Shown piece after piece: positions 26,640 through 36,140 of a DNA stretch of 64,000 bases. The DNA is taken from positions 2,502,074 through 2,566,073 of the forward strand of contig NZ_VNJK01000001.1 of the NCBI RefSeq assembly GCF_007786455.1. Reading direction: 5' to 3'. A program made the translations under genes and the position numbers. This DNA comes from Paenibacillus agilis (GTDB lineage: Bacteria > Bacillota > Bacilli > Paenibacillales > Paenibacillaceae). Below the pieces are notes generated by a model that was given only the letters and a program-made list of their open reading frames with translations, was not told where the DNA came from and did not search any database. Within the stretch, counting starts at the first letter, position 1. Every line of letters begins with the position of its first letter.

Positions 26640-26657
26640 AACAATTAATTAATTGTT
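26640..26657. promoter_or_regulatory. Perfect 18-base palindrome upstream of the VanW gene
   Basis: AACAATTAATTAATTGTT, a perfect palindrome 106 bases before the VanW start. It could be an operator for a MarR- or TetR-type regulator, or simply A/T-rich symmetry. Confidence 0.35.
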
Positions 26658-26699
26658 ACTATTGGTAACATTGGATAGATTCCCCTTCTCATTCAATAC

Positions 26700-26730
26700 A
26701 AAAAAGACTTGTTCCATGCACAGAACAAGC
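26700..26730 (-). terminator. Terminator of the SDR gene
   Basis: CTTGTTC (26708-26714) pairs with GAACAAG (26723-26729); on the minus strand the stem is followed by T residues. It lies about 95 bases after the SDR stop codon. Confidence 0.65.
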
Positions 26731-26824
26731 CCTTCCCCGTATGTATATAGTTACTTTTATGAACCGTTCCAATTCATTTCATAAACGAAGTGTCTAGGAT
26801 ATTCGAACGAAACGACTTCACCAC

Positions 26825-27487
26825 TTACTTGCTCATGATTTGCTCATAATGATAAACATGGTTCCCCTGCCTTTGGCTTTGACCCACCCGGTACATAGCT
26901 TCAGCCACATCTTTAGCCTGAATCGGGCTATATTGGCTCCATTTTCCACGTGCAATCAGCTTAATTAGCGGGCTTACCATCATAATCGCACGTTCCCTAG
27001 GTCGTGATTCACTCCGTGACCCAAGCAATAGCGACGGTTGGAATACATGAACAGATGACAAGCCTACTTTCTTAACTTCTTCCTCCACATCCCCCTTAAC
27101 TTGAACATAGAAAAAAGAAGATTTCGAGTCTGCACCAATAGAAGTAACCATTAAAAATTTGCTCGCTCCGCATTGCTTCGCCATTTTTGCCATCACTAGC
27201 GGATATTCAAAATCCACCTTACGAAATGCTTCTTTTGAGCCTGCCTTCTTGATTGTTGTACCCAGGCAGCAGTATACATCATCTACATGCATATGATCGA
27301 CATATTGCTCCAAATGATCAAAGTCAACCACGATCTGCTCCAGCTTCGGATGATCGAGCTGTATATTTCTTCGTGTAAAAATCTTGACTTTGTCATAAGC
27401 TGGCTGCTCCAACAATATATGCAGTAAATGTCCTCCGACTAATCCTGTTGCGCCTACAAGCAATGCTGTTTTCTCTTTTAGAATCAT
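26825..27487 (-). CDS. NAD(P)-binding atypical SDR (HTATIP2-like)
   Basis: 220 residues from ATG 27487, which has AAGGAG eight bases upstream (a GTG three codons earlier abuts it). The Rossmann start is ALLVGATGLVGGHLL, with NAD(P) glycines GATGLVG, then CCLGTT and FLMVTSIGADSKS in the place of the SDR active-site region. This is the atypical SDR subgroup of TIP30/HTATIP2-like proteins, which often lack a full catalytic tetrad. The substrate is unknown. It stands alone with its own terminator. Confidence 0.78.
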   Translation of the reverse strand: MILKEKTALLVGATGLVGGHLLHILLEQPAYDKVKIFTRRNIQLDHPKLEQIVVDFDHLEQYVDHMHVDDVYCCLGTTIKKAGSKEAFRKVDFEYPLVMAKMAKQCGASKFLMVTSIGADSKSSFFYVQVKGDVEEEVKKVGLSSVHVFQPSLLLGSRSESRPRERAIMMVSPLIKLIARGKWSQYSPIQAKDVAEAMYRVGQSQRQGNHVYHYEQIMSK

Positions 27488-27681
27488 TTGCTTCACTCCT
27501 TACATGCCAAATATTAAATAAATACTATTAGCTTGATATATGTATAAATAACATCATAACATGTCTGCAAATCAGAGAAAAATAGATGGTGCGAGTCACA
27601 GTATTGGCATTGATAAACTACTTAAAGCTTGCACAGCAGCATATTGTATGGAAGACGATAAACGACTCCATTGAAATGAAA

Positions 27682-27719
27682 TACCCCTCAGACAATTGCT
27701 TAACAATTGACCGGGGGTA
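27682..27719 (-). terminator. Terminator of the DUF421 gene
   Basis: TACCCC (27682-27687) pairs with GGGGTA (27714-27719), with an inner CAATTG/CAATTG pairing; T residues follow on the minus strand. Confidence 0.6.
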
Positions 27720-27744
27720 CATAGTTATGTCTATATTCCCTTGC

Positions 27745-28608
27745 CTATTTTGCCATAGGGTTCATATCAGATAGCACATTCTCCAAATCCGTGGAGAAGC
27801 GCTCATGAAGCTGTTTAATCTCTTTGTCTTTTGTTTTGTCCGCATACAATTTCAAATCTGCCTCGCATTTTTTCAGCAATGCAAGTAATTCACCTGGCGG
27901 CGATGTCTTTTTCTTGTTGACGTTTATATGATCGGCGTACAGATCCAAGTACATCTCTTGCTTGGAGTCCACTTGCGCAATATAAATTTCATCTTGTTTG
28001 ACGCTGTATTCATCCAGCTTCTTTTTAAGCCAGTTACGATCCAGTCCCATTTCCTTAAGTGGCTTGTCCAATATTTCTCCATCCATAATGACAATTTGCG
28101 GCACATGTTCATTTTGGATAGATAGCCCAAGATCTTTAGCCGTTAGTGGTTGATTCTCTTTTGTAAGGAGTACGTTAATCTCCCCGCTCGGCTCTATACT
28201 CGCAAATTCCACATCAGCAAGACTAAAGGCATTATTTTTGCGCAATTGCTGCATAAGCTCGTCCGCAGTGATTCTTTCTTTACGCAAATTATGCTCTAAA
28301 ATTTTTCCACTTCTTACGAGAACCGTCGTTTTCGTATCAATAAAGTCCCTCGCTGTTTTGCTCTTTAACTGGAGGTAGTCAACAAGCAAGGATATCCCCA
28401 CCCACACGACAATGGAAATAAGACCGTAATACCACTGTGCATCCAAGTCTAAAGATATGTATGCTGCCAAGTTACCAATCGTAATCCCCGTTATGTATTC
28501 GAATAAAGATAGCTGAGAAATTTGTCGTTTACCCAACAGCTTCGTCATTAAAAACAGCACCACGACAGCAGATAGCGTTCTTAATAATATTTCTAATTCA
28601 CCGGGCAT
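27745..28608 (-). CDS. DUF421 (YetF-family) membrane protein
   Basis: 287 residues with three N-terminal membrane helices (about 5-85) and a soluble C-terminal part. The signature LLGKRQISQLSLFEYITGI and GNLAAYISLD near the second helix mark the DUF421/YetF family, found in several copies in Bacillus and Paenibacillus and linked to spore membranes in some cases. The C-terminal part contains the usual PQIVIMDGEI and a later acidic/lysine-rich tail. Function is not established. A single gene with a terminator on its left. Confidence 0.85.
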   Translation of the reverse strand: MPGELEILLRTLSAVVVLFLMTKLLGKRQISQLSLFEYITGITIGNLAAYISLDLDAQWYYGLISIVVWVGISLLVDYLQLKSKTARDFIDTKTTVLVRSGKILEHNLRKERITADELMQQLRKNNAFSLADVEFASIEPSGEINVLLTKENQPLTAKDLGLSIQNEHVPQIVIMDGEILDKPLKEMGLDRNWLKKKLDEYSVKQDEIYIAQVDSKQEMYLDLYADHINVNKKKTSPPGELLALLKKCEADLKLYADKTKDKEIKQLHERFSTDLENVLSDMNPMAK

Positions 28609-28727
28609 TGCCTAAGACCTCCGTTCATATCGTCAAACTCCATTTCTTACTGTTGACCAACATGAACAGGATTATCCATAAATAAGTGCTCTATTGATGT
28701 TTCGCCCGATCTAGAAATATATAAATC

Positions 28728-29846
28728 CTAGAAATCTTGATTTCGCTGCATATAATAGAAGGTTTGCTTAATATCCTCCACCGTGTATTCGTTTATTTTT
28801 TGAACTTCCTCACTACTTAGCAATGCACGGAAATCATCAACCATTTCTTTGGGATATAAAGTAAACTCCCCTAACGTGTAGTTCAGGAAATAAATTCGAT
28901 TATTACTTTCTTTTGAATCATCCGATTCGATAAACGCGGTTTTAAATTCTTCATATAATTCTGGAATAATGGCCACTCCATTTTCAACAAGTGCTAGAAC
29001 TGCTTCATAATCGGATTTCAAACATCGAACTATTTTGCTGTTATGATTCATTCCATGCCTTTCTTTGTTGAATTCTTTTAGCCAATATTCAATTTGCTTT
29101 TTTAATGGAAGAGCTCTAGCCTCTGCTTTTAATTGCTCAAATTGTTCATCACCAGTTTGAATTTCCGGAAAAATACGATAAAGAAGCGAAAGCGGTACGG
29201 TTTGTCTCATTGTCAAACTGTAATCTAAACCCTCGTTCTGTCCAGTTTTTGCATAAATAACGAAATCTTCTGTTGTGTTCAGTTGCTCAATATCAAATTC
29301 TTTAAGTCGCTTGGCAGTTTCTAGGGCGATGAAATAGCTTTGTTCTTGAAATATAATGTTCTCTAATGCACACTTAATATCTTTAAAGTCCCCCACGTAC
29401 TCTGGTAGATGATATCCCAAATTACTGTCAAATACCGTATGATATGCGGTAATATATCCTTCACGCATAAGTTCAAATTCATCATTGAAAATCTCAAAAA
29501 TATACTCAAAAGATGCTTCATCATACTTAACGTCAGAGTTATTTTTATACGTCTCTCCCAAACCTTCAAGCGTATTTACATAGAAGGCAAATAAATGATT
29601 ATAATCTGTATACACGGATATCGCATACACATCTTTGTTATCTTCAGATGCAGCAAATTTAGTGAGATGATCTCGGCACGATTCATAGAAAGCATCAGCC
29701 ATTTTATCTAAAGTAATACTGGGTACTGAAGCGGGTAGTTGATTGCAGCGAAAAACTTCATTATCTTCTGTAACTATTACGTAAAATTCATTTACGTTCC
29801 GAATTCCTTTAATCACTCTACTTAAAATAACATCGTAGTTATTCAT
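28728..29846 (-). CDS. DUF4303-like protein
   Basis: 372 residues, soluble. The N-terminal part (about 5-110) includes DVYAISVYTDYNHLFAFYVNT, which resembles the YALYTDDDY...NTEE pattern of DUF4303 proteins, some of which occur as immunity or toxin-neighbour proteins. The C-terminal half has no recognisable motif. There is no toxin gene next to it. AAAGGGG precedes the ATG at seven bases. The strongly A/T-rich stretch to its right probably holds its promoter. The assignment is tentative. Confidence 0.4.
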   Translation of the reverse strand: MNNYDVILSRVIKGIRNVNEFYVIVTEDNEVFRCNQLPASVPSITLDKMADAFYESCRDHLTKFAASEDNKDVYAISVYTDYNHLFAFYVNTLEGLGETYKNNSDVKYDEASFEYIFEIFNDEFELMREGYITAYHTVFDSNLGYHLPEYVGDFKDIKCALENIIFQEQSYFIALETAKRLKEFDIEQLNTTEDFVIYAKTGQNEGLDYSLTMRQTVPLSLLYRIFPEIQTGDEQFEQLKAEARALPLKKQIEYWLKEFNKERHGMNHNSKIVRCLKSDYEAVLALVENGVAIIPELYEEFKTAFIESDDSKESNNRIYFLNYTLGEFTLYPKEMVDDFRALLSSEEVQKINEYTVEDIKQTFYYMQRNQDF

Positions 29847-30011
29847 GCTGGAGCCCCTTTTGTAAAATATTATAAATATGATTATATGATATTATATTCA
29901 TAAATAGTGAGCTAGAATATTCAATTTACTCATTACCCTAAAGCAGTTATGAAATCATCTAGTATCACTGCTATTTTTACAACATGTCATTTGATTAAAG
30001 AACGCTTAAAT

Positions 30012-30042
30012 AGCACCCTCCATAACGAACATGGAAGGTGCT
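30012..30042 (-). terminator. Terminator of the CYP102 gene
   Basis: AGCACCCTCCAT (30012-30023) pairs with ATGGAAGGTGCT (30031-30042) with one mismatch. The T content after the stem on the minus strand is modest. Confidence 0.6.
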
Positions 30043-30078
30043 CACTAATAAACCTTACATTTACAACCCTTGTATCAC

Positions 30079-33000
30079 TTAAATCCCAGACCATACATCC
30101 TTTGCATATCGTCCTTCTTCCAGCAGTTTTTCAAGCCAAGCCGCTGATTCACGATCATTCTCCCCATGCACTTCCTCCCATGCACGCTGCAGCGTCGCCT
30201 CCACATCTGGTGCCATCTTGCTGCCGTCTCCACATATATACAAGTGTCCGCCCTCATCGAGAATACGGATTAGCTGCTCTGCATCACGAGCCATTAAATG
30301 CTGAACATACGTCTTTGGCTCGCCTTCTTTGCGGGACATTGCGGTATGTAGAGTAACAATCTCCTCTTCCTCATATTGCTTCAGTTCATCGTGATAAATA
30401 AAGTCGCTTTCACTACGGCAGCCAAAGTACAAATGAGCGGGCCCCAACGGATGACCTTCCTTCTTGAGAGCACTCCGTGCTTGCAAAAACCCTCGGAAAG
30501 GAGCAAGGCCTGTACCTGGGCCAACCATAATGATTGGTGTTTCTGTATTGTTCGGCAGTTGGAATTCAGTTTCCGGTGTGCGCACGAAAATAACGATCGA
30601 ATCTCCCGCCTGGCGTTCCGCCAAATAGTTTGACGCGACTCCTCTGTACTCACCTTCTCCGCTGTATGCAGCTTCACGAACAACACCAACGGTGATGCTC
30701 GCCTGATTAGCATGAACACGCGGTGAGCTGGATATCGAGTAGTATCTTGCCTTAAGCGGCGGCAGCAACTCTAGAAATCGGTCAAATGACATTTCACAAG
30801 CTTCATAGCGCTCCAGCAGATCTAACATCGTTACCCGCTTCTGCTTAATTTGCGACTTATATGCCTCTTCCTCCAATAACACTTCCAACTCTCGACGATG
30901 CGGCGGACAGACGGTAGAAGAAGCAAGTTCACGAAGCTGCGCACGTGTAGCAGCCTCCTGCAATTCAACACTGTGACTAAGCAGATCGAGCAAGCTGACA
31001 GGTCGCTCTAACGGCAAATGAGCAGCACTGCGCCCTGTTGCGCTTAATATTAGATGATCAGTAGCCTCCAGCTTAAAACGGCGCAATACTCGTAGAATTA
31101 ATTCTTTGCGGTTTACAGGTAGCACTCCAATATGATCCCCTTCGCTATAGGTAACTCCCTCTGGAAGCGAAATTTCGATATGACGAGTACTTCGTTCGCT
31201 ATCTGGACCTTGCAGCTCACGGTTATCTACGATCTTGGCATGAAACGCTTCATACGATTCTGCAAGCGGTGTACCTACAATACCGCTAACAAACTGAACA
31301 GTGAGGTTGTTCGTTTCCTTAGCTGTCTCCTCATTTAGTTGCAATCCTAGAGCAGACATCACATCCTGCCACATTTGCTCGCGCCAAGTCTCGACTTGTA
31401 TTTCAAAGTCACCGCTTGCATCCCCTTCACCAAGCGAAGTAAGACGCACTGCCCCTCTTGCAGCTAGCTGTTCATCGATAAGTCTAGGTACTTCTTGATA
31501 CGTACTTGCCCAGTTATGATCACCGCAGCCAAATACCCCATATCGCACACCTTCGCATTCAGATGGGTCAGCTTCCTGAATCCATTTTACAAACTCACTC
31601 GCATTGCTCGGCGGCTTGCCATTATACGAAGCAGTAACGATAAAGACAGCACCTTCTTTAGGCAGCTTACCAGCCCAATTATTCAGGGGCGACACTTCCG
31701 TACGAAAACCTTGATTACGCGCCATGTCTGCTAGTTCACGTGCAATTCCTTCGGCTGTGCCGAGATTCGATCCATATAAAACAAGCAATGGCGTGTTGTG
31801 GCCCTCTACTCGATTTTTAGCTGCTACTGCCGTATCGGCTTGTTTTGGTTGAGCAGATTCGTCAACCCCGGCTATCGTAAAGCCTTGCTCGCTTCGAGGA
31901 TGGACCCGCATCGTAAAGCCATCTGGCTTCAATGTCAGCGATTCCTTTACTTTTAACTGATAATTTGTATGATCAATAATCTCAAAATGCTTCAGCACCA
32001 TACCTAACACTAGCACGGCCTCTTGCATCGCAAACTGCTGCCCAATACAAGCTCGCTGTCCGTTACCAAATGGCTTAAAAGCATGATGCGGTACTTTGCT
32101 AATATCCTCAAAGCGTTCTGGGCGAAATGCCTCAACATCCTCCCCCCATACAGCCTTATCACGATGAACAATTGGAACTAATACGTTGACACTATCCCCT
32201 TTTTTCATTGGATACTTTCCAGCCAGTATCGTGTCCTCTTTCGCAAAGAGTGCAAACGCTGGAGCGGTAGGCCATAAGCGTAACGATTCATTTAGAATCA
32301 TGCGTATGTAAGATAGCTCTCGCACTTGCGTATAGGATGGAACCGCATCGACCAATACGCGGTCGACTTCTTCATACGCCTTTTGCAGCTTATCTGGATT
32401 TTTCAGTAAATAATATAGGGCAAAGGATAATAATCCACTGGTGGTCTCGTGCCCTGCAATCAGAAACGTAATAATTTGAAACCGAATATTTTCATCATCC
32501 AATCGCTCGCCCGTTTCAGGATCCCGACCGTTCAACATATGAGCAAGCAGATCATTTCCACTTGCCTGTCCATGTGCTTTGCGCTCTGCAATGATTTTGT
32601 CCACTAACGCGTACATAGCTTGGATATCATGCTGAAATTGGCGCTTTGTAACGACCATCAACTTCTGTTGAATGTTAAGTCGCTGCAGCTGACCCATTGC
32701 CTCATCCAATGCGCGAGTCATGCTCGTAATAAATGGATGTGACTGCTCCCGGTAGAAGCTATTGAAACGATAGTCAAACCCGCACAGCCCGATCGTATCC
32801 AGCGTAAGTCGAGTCATATCTTCAGCAACCTCTACGCTCTCATCTGGATTCAGCCGCAGCCATTTTTGAATCAACTGCACAGCAATGTCCACCATCATCT
32901 CATGATAACCACGCATCGCCATTTGGCTAAAGCTCGGCAGCAAAATGTTATGGGCTCTCTGCCAGTTCGGTTCTGTCGTCGCACTTGTAAACAATCCGTC

Positions 33001-33252
33001 GCCGGTAAACGCTCTTACTTTTTGCAGCGGAGCCCACACTCTTTTATCAAAACGTGTCTCATCACAAGCATCCTCAACAAGCTCATGACCAGATATGTAT
33101 AATTCTTTTCTTCCCCCTGGCAATTCCAAACGGAAAATAGGCCCTAATTCCTCCGCTAGTCGCATTAGAGACTGCACAGGTGCTTCCAAATCCAATTGTG
33201 GCAAGTTGCCTAATGGACCAAACGACTTCGGCTGTGGAATATGCTGTTCCAT
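30079..33252 (-). CDS. Self-sufficient cytochrome P450/NADPH reductase (CYP102, P450-BM3 type)
   Basis: 1057 residues, the normal length for CYP102. The heme domain (about 1-460) has the I-helix AGHETTSG, the ESLRLWP (ExxR) and the heme loop [14 protein letters not shown] with the axial Cys. A linker leads to an FMN flavodoxin domain (about 485-630, [10 protein letters not shown]) and a FAD/NADP reductase part ([35 protein letters not shown]). The enzyme hydroxylates medium to long fatty acids at sub-terminal positions with NADPH and O2. AGGAGG precedes the ATG. In Bacillus a TetR-type repressor usually sits beside such a gene; none is here. It is monocistronic with a terminator on the left. 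Confidence 0.93.
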   Translation of the reverse strand: MEQHIPQPKSFGPLGNLPQLDLEAPVQSLMRLAEELGPIFRLELPGGRKELYISGHELVEDACDETRFDKRVWAPLQKVRAFTGDGLFTSATTEPNWQRAHNILLPSFSQMAMRGYHEMMVDIAVQLIQKWLRLNPDESVEVAEDMTRLTLDTIGLCGFDYRFNSFYREQSHPFITSMTRALDEAMGQLQRLNIQQKLMVVTKRQFQHDIQAMYALVDKIIAERKAHGQASGNDLLAHMLNGRDPETGERLDDENIRFQIITFLIAGHETTSGLLSFALYYLLKNPDKLQKAYEEVDRVLVDAVPSYTQVRELSYIRMILNESLRLWPTAPAFALFAKEDTILAGKYPMKKGDSVNVLVPIVHRDKAVWGEDVEAFRPERFEDISKVPHHAFKPFGNGQRACIGQQFAMQEAVLVLGMVLKHFEIIDHTNYQLKVKESLTLKPDGFTMRVHPRSEQGFTIAGVDESAQPKQADTAVAAKNRVEGHNTPLLVLYGSNLGTAEGIARELADMARNQGFRTEVSPLNNWAGKLPKEGAVFIVTASYNGKPPSNASEFVKWIQEADPSECEGVRYGVFGCGDHNWASTYQEVPRLIDEQLAARGAVRLTSLGEGDASGDFEIQVETWREQMWQDVMSALGLQLNEETAKETNNLTVQFVSGIVGTPLAESYEAFHAKIVDNRELQGPDSERSTRHIEISLPEGVTYSEGDHIGVLPVNRKELILRVLRRFKLEATDHLILSATGRSAAHLPLERPVSLLDLLSHSVELQEAATRAQLRELASSTVCPPHRRELEVLLEEEAYKSQIKQKRVTMLDLLERYEACEMSFDRFLELLPPLKARYYSISSSPRVHANQASITVGVVREAAYSGEGEYRGVASNYLAERQAGDSIVIFVRTPETEFQLPNNTETPIIMVGPGTGLAPFRGFLQARSALKKEGHPLGPAHLYFGCRSESDFIYHDELKQYEEEEIVTLHTAMSRKEGEPKTYVQHLMARDAEQLIRILDEGGHLYICGDGSKMAPDVEATLQRAWEEVHGENDRESAAWLEKLLEEGRYAKDVWSGI

Positions 33253-33546
33253 TCGTTCTCAAATCCTCCCTGTTCATCTGCTTCAATTAAGTTTGTTTTC
33301 TTGTTAGTATTTACTATTTGAGAACAGGGCTTAATCTATCCATATAGAGTTATATTACAGCTAGCTTATATTTGTACCACCGAAATTCTCTGTAAAGAAA
33401 GAAACTGACCCATTCTTTAGAGAATTATCCATCTTTATGATTTCTTATTTTAAAAAAAGTCCTGTAGGACCAAAATATAAATTTACTATGTAATAGTATC
33501 TAGCAGATTAATCATCTACAAAACTAGAATGGAAAGGAGACTCTCT
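33253..33546. other. Upstream region of the CYP102 gene
   Basis: About 290 bases of A/T-rich DNA between the leftward P450 gene and the small rightward gene. It should hold both promoters. No palindrome of the Bm3R1/FatR kind was recognised by eye. Confidence 0.35.
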
Positions 33547-33716
33547 ATGTTAAAAAGGTATCCTTACTTCTAGTCGCCTTGTTCCTAATGATTGGTTCAT
33601 TGGAGAAATTACTCTATGGACAAACAGAACAGATTCATGGTCTTTCTTCAATATCAGCTGGCTGGGTTATCATTAGTCAGAGCTCTTACTGGAAAACCAT
33701 TCAGTTCGTAGGTTAA
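33547..33716 (+). pseudogene. Small secreted/membrane peptide gene with a one-base frameshift
   Basis: GGAAAGGAG lies seven bases upstream of ATG 33547. That frame stops after eight codons, but the neighbouring frame, entered if the run of five A (33552-33556) had six, gives a 56-residue peptide: a basic start, a hydrophobic core (VSLLLVALFLMIGS) and a short polar tail ending at TAA 33714-33716. The good ribosome site plus signal-like start argue that this was a real gene. The shift is either a true mutation, a sequencing error in the homopolymer, or possible slippage. A terminator follows 22 bases later. Confidence 0.55.
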
Positions 33717-33737
33717 CCTAGTTCTGCATAATATAAA

Positions 33738-33794
33738 CGAAAAAACGAAGTTGGGACTTGGATGTAGTACATCCCGTCTCCAGCTTCGTTTTTT
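33738..33794 (+). terminator. Strong terminator after the small peptide gene
   Basis: CGAAAAAACGAAG (from 33738) pairs with CTTCGTTTTTT (to 33794) through a long imperfect hairpin, ending in six T. Its presence supports transcription of the small gene to its left. Confidence 0.75.
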
Positions 33795-33914
33795 GTTGGA
33801 TTATGAGCAAGTCATTTTAATATAGTATTACTCGGCACGCTACCAAGCACGAGATGGTGATAACGTTATTTCAATGCTAAAACTTGATAGTGAACTATGA
33901 ACACTGAACGCTCA

Positions 33915-34721
33915 TTAAAATCTAAATAGTTGACTAACAAATGACAGCAGAACCTCTGACATGATACGAATCGTCACATAAGCGCCGACAATAATAAGTA
34001 AAATGCTATACATCAAGTCAATCCGCTCACAACCGGGCTCATGGTAACTTAGCAATACAAGCAACGGTGCTACAAAAATTGCACCTGTAAAAGCGATTAA
34101 GAGAGGAAGTATAAACATACCAATATTTAAAAGTGACATCAATATTGCAAGAATAAGCAACCCCACAAACGGCAGCAGTATCGTACCAAAACGCGCAATA
34201 ACCTCTGTATAACTCGCTTGATAACGATTCAGCACAATAACACCAAACGTAATCGCTCCAATCAAAAGCAAAAATACAATATAACCAAGAAATGGCTTCA
34301 CTACTGTTTCAAAAAACGGCACATCACCAAACAAACCGATGCTCGACTGGAGTTGAATATACAAAATTAACGGGATAAGTAAAGCATAGATGCCCATCGT
34401 AACAAGTGCTTGAATAAGATGTGATTGGGATATCGTTTGCAATCGCTGATAAGGTGAACGGATGTTATCCATAACGTAACTAGCATACATTTTTGAGGAT
34501 TCGCTGGCCTTCTGCATACGCTCTTTCGTCAGCATGGAATTAGAGGTTGGTTCTGTCCCTTGGTTTAACTGCGCTTCACCATAAGAAACTCGCTGTGATG
34601 ACGATAATGGTTGAGACGAATGCGCTTCCCCTTGTATCTTTTCTGGCAATTTAGCACCACAATGGATGCAGAACACGCCTTCGTCCGTCGTATGTTGACA
34701 ATTCGAACAAGTAATACTCAT
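33915..34721 (-). CDS. Zinc-ribbon membrane protein
   Basis: 268 residues from ATG 34721, which has GAAGGGGAA six bases upstream. A zinc ribbon at the N-terminus (CSNCQHTTDEGVFCIHCG, two CxxC pairs) is followed by a Ser/Gln-rich linker (about 30-95) and five or so membrane helices (about 110-265). Many Bacillales genomes carry such zinc-ribbon plus integral-membrane proteins; their function is unknown, possibly membrane-stress or protein-quality roles. It is divergent from nothing obvious and shares no operon with its neighbours. Confidence 0.7.
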   Translation of the reverse strand: MSITCSNCQHTTDEGVFCIHCGAKLPEKIQGEAHSSQPLSSSQRVSYGEAQLNQGTEPTSNSMLTKERMQKASESSKMYASYVMDNIRSPYQRLQTISQSHLIQALVTMGIYALLIPLILYIQLQSSIGLFGDVPFFETVVKPFLGYIVFLLLIGAITFGVIVLNRYQASYTEVIARFGTILLPFVGLLILAILMSLLNIGMFILPLLIAFTGAIFVAPLLVLLSYHEPGCERIDLMYSILLIIVGAYVTIRIMSEVLLSFVSQLFRF

Positions 34722-34891
34722 TGATCTTTCCCCTTCCACATGAAAAATTTCCAGTTAAACCCTTTTTCCAACATGTTTCATTATCACCGATATTTCGACA
34801 ATAGGCAATACTTACGTAGAATTACTCTGGTATTAACACCTGTTCTGTTGTCATATTTATTTTTGTGCAGGCTATGTCAGGATGTACTGAA

Positions 34892-35383
34892 TTAATTTAC
34901 GAACGTATTTTTAACACGTGTTGATTTCAAGAAGTAGGGAATAATAATGGCACAATAAATACCGCTTCGTATCGTGTCTTTCCAAATCTCAAAATCACCG
35001 TTAGTATTCATAAGAGAAATTATCGCGATCGGCTCTAAGAAATCAACTACAAAAGTTGCAATATTAATAGCGATCATCAATTTAGGGAAAATTTTCTTTT
35101 TACGATACATACAAATTAGCGCCCAAATTAATACTACGATCATAATAATACTGAATACGGTCCCAAACCAGATGAGCCACATGTATTCAGGAAATGCTAA
35201 CTTAATATATTCCATTTGTTCTTGCATCGTATCTGACATTAATGCCAGCAATCCAATCGGAATAAGCACTAGATTGAGATAAATCATAATTTGTACAACA
35301 ACGAGCCAGCCACCCAAACCTTGTATCTTGTACTCAAATTTCTTTAAGCCTTCTATCTTTTTCTCTATCGTTTCTGTTTCCAT
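34892..35383 (-). CDS. DUF2569-family membrane protein
   Basis: 163 residues with four membrane helices. The GLGGWLVVVQI start and the end IPYFLKSTRVKNTF are the characteristic marks of the DUF2569 family, small four-helix proteins of unknown function that are widespread in bacteria. It is followed at its left end by the zinc-ribbon membrane protein 170 bases away, possibly in one transcript. Confidence 0.75.
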   Translation of the reverse strand: METETIEKKIEGLKKFEYKIQGLGGWLVVVQIMIYLNLVLIPIGLLALMSDTMQEQMEYIKLAFPEYMWLIWFGTVFSIIMIVVLIWALICMYRKKKIFPKLMIAINIATFVVDFLEPIAIISLMNTNGDFEIWKDTIRSGIYCAIIIPYFLKSTRVKNTFVN

Positions 35384-35464
35384 TTGTTCACCCTTGTATC
35401 ATATTTGTAGAAGAGTCCACTCTTCTGCTTATTTATTTTTGTAACATATGTAGATTTATACCTA

Positions 35465-35752
35465 TTACCCTGACATAGCCTTTTTCATTATGACAAAAGC
35501 GACACTATTTGTATACCATTTCATGGTATCGTCATTGACGGAACCACTCTTCACACGATTTATTTCTATATCTGTTTGTCCGATCATACGGCAGAATGTG
35601 CATGTATGGCTAGTAACATATCCGTTTTTTTCGAGTCGTTTGAACGATAAATACAGCGTTCCTTCTTGAATTTCAAATGAGTTGTGACTCCTTTTCTTTA
35701 CTTCTTTGCTCAAGCTATATCCGTACATACGATACCTTTCAAAGCAAGGCAT
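35465..35752 (-). pseudogene. PadR-family regulator remnant
   Basis: The N-terminal part reads like a PadR winged helix (MYGYSLSKEVKKRS, then EIQEGTLYLSFKRLEKNGYV), where intact proteins have GYEI and EGTLYPxLxRLE. After VTS the expected second strand (W-x-GRRRKYY) is replaced by unrelated residues rich in Cys, and the frame ends early; the first 20 residues before the helix are also missing. It is therefore probably frameshifted and truncated. PadR genes often pair with membrane-protein genes such as the two to its left, which fits an old regulator of that pair. Confidence 0.6.
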
Positions 35753-36140
35753 AAATTAAACATAAATATAAGAAACGATTTAAAAAAGCGCAGGGAACTA
35801 ATATCCCTGCGCTTTCATTCCTTTCATCCATGAACGGAACTCCTCCTAAAATAACTAAAGCAAATTCACTATCGGGTAGATCTGGATCAGCAAACAGCAC
35901 GTTTCTACAGTTTATATTTTAAAATTTGGAGTGACTCAGATTGCAATTGCTTGTAGTGGTCGTTTATCTGCCTGCTGGATGTTTCAAGATCCCATAATCT
36001 CATATCAGGAACTCAGCCTCACAAAAAGCAATGCCTCAAAACCAATAGTCAGGAGCTAGGATTTTGCGATGATAGTCCAAAATAATCTAGTTTTAAACAT
36101 GAATTATTCTGAACTTACATCGTCACTCTCTTTATCTCTT
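35753..36140. other. Intergenic region between PadR remnant and MFS gene
   Basis: About 390 bases. Apart from the hairpin at 35785-35815 no gene or motif is supported; the short open frame across 36069-36410 is only the complement of the MFS gene end. Confidence 0.4.
35782..35815 (-). terminator. Hairpin terminator, leftward
   Basis: AAAGCGCAGGGA (35785-35796) pairs perfectly with TCCCTGCGCTTT (35804-35815) around a seven-base loop; the minus strand continues with six T. It is well placed to end leftward transcription of the LacI-MFS unit. Confidence 0.75.
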
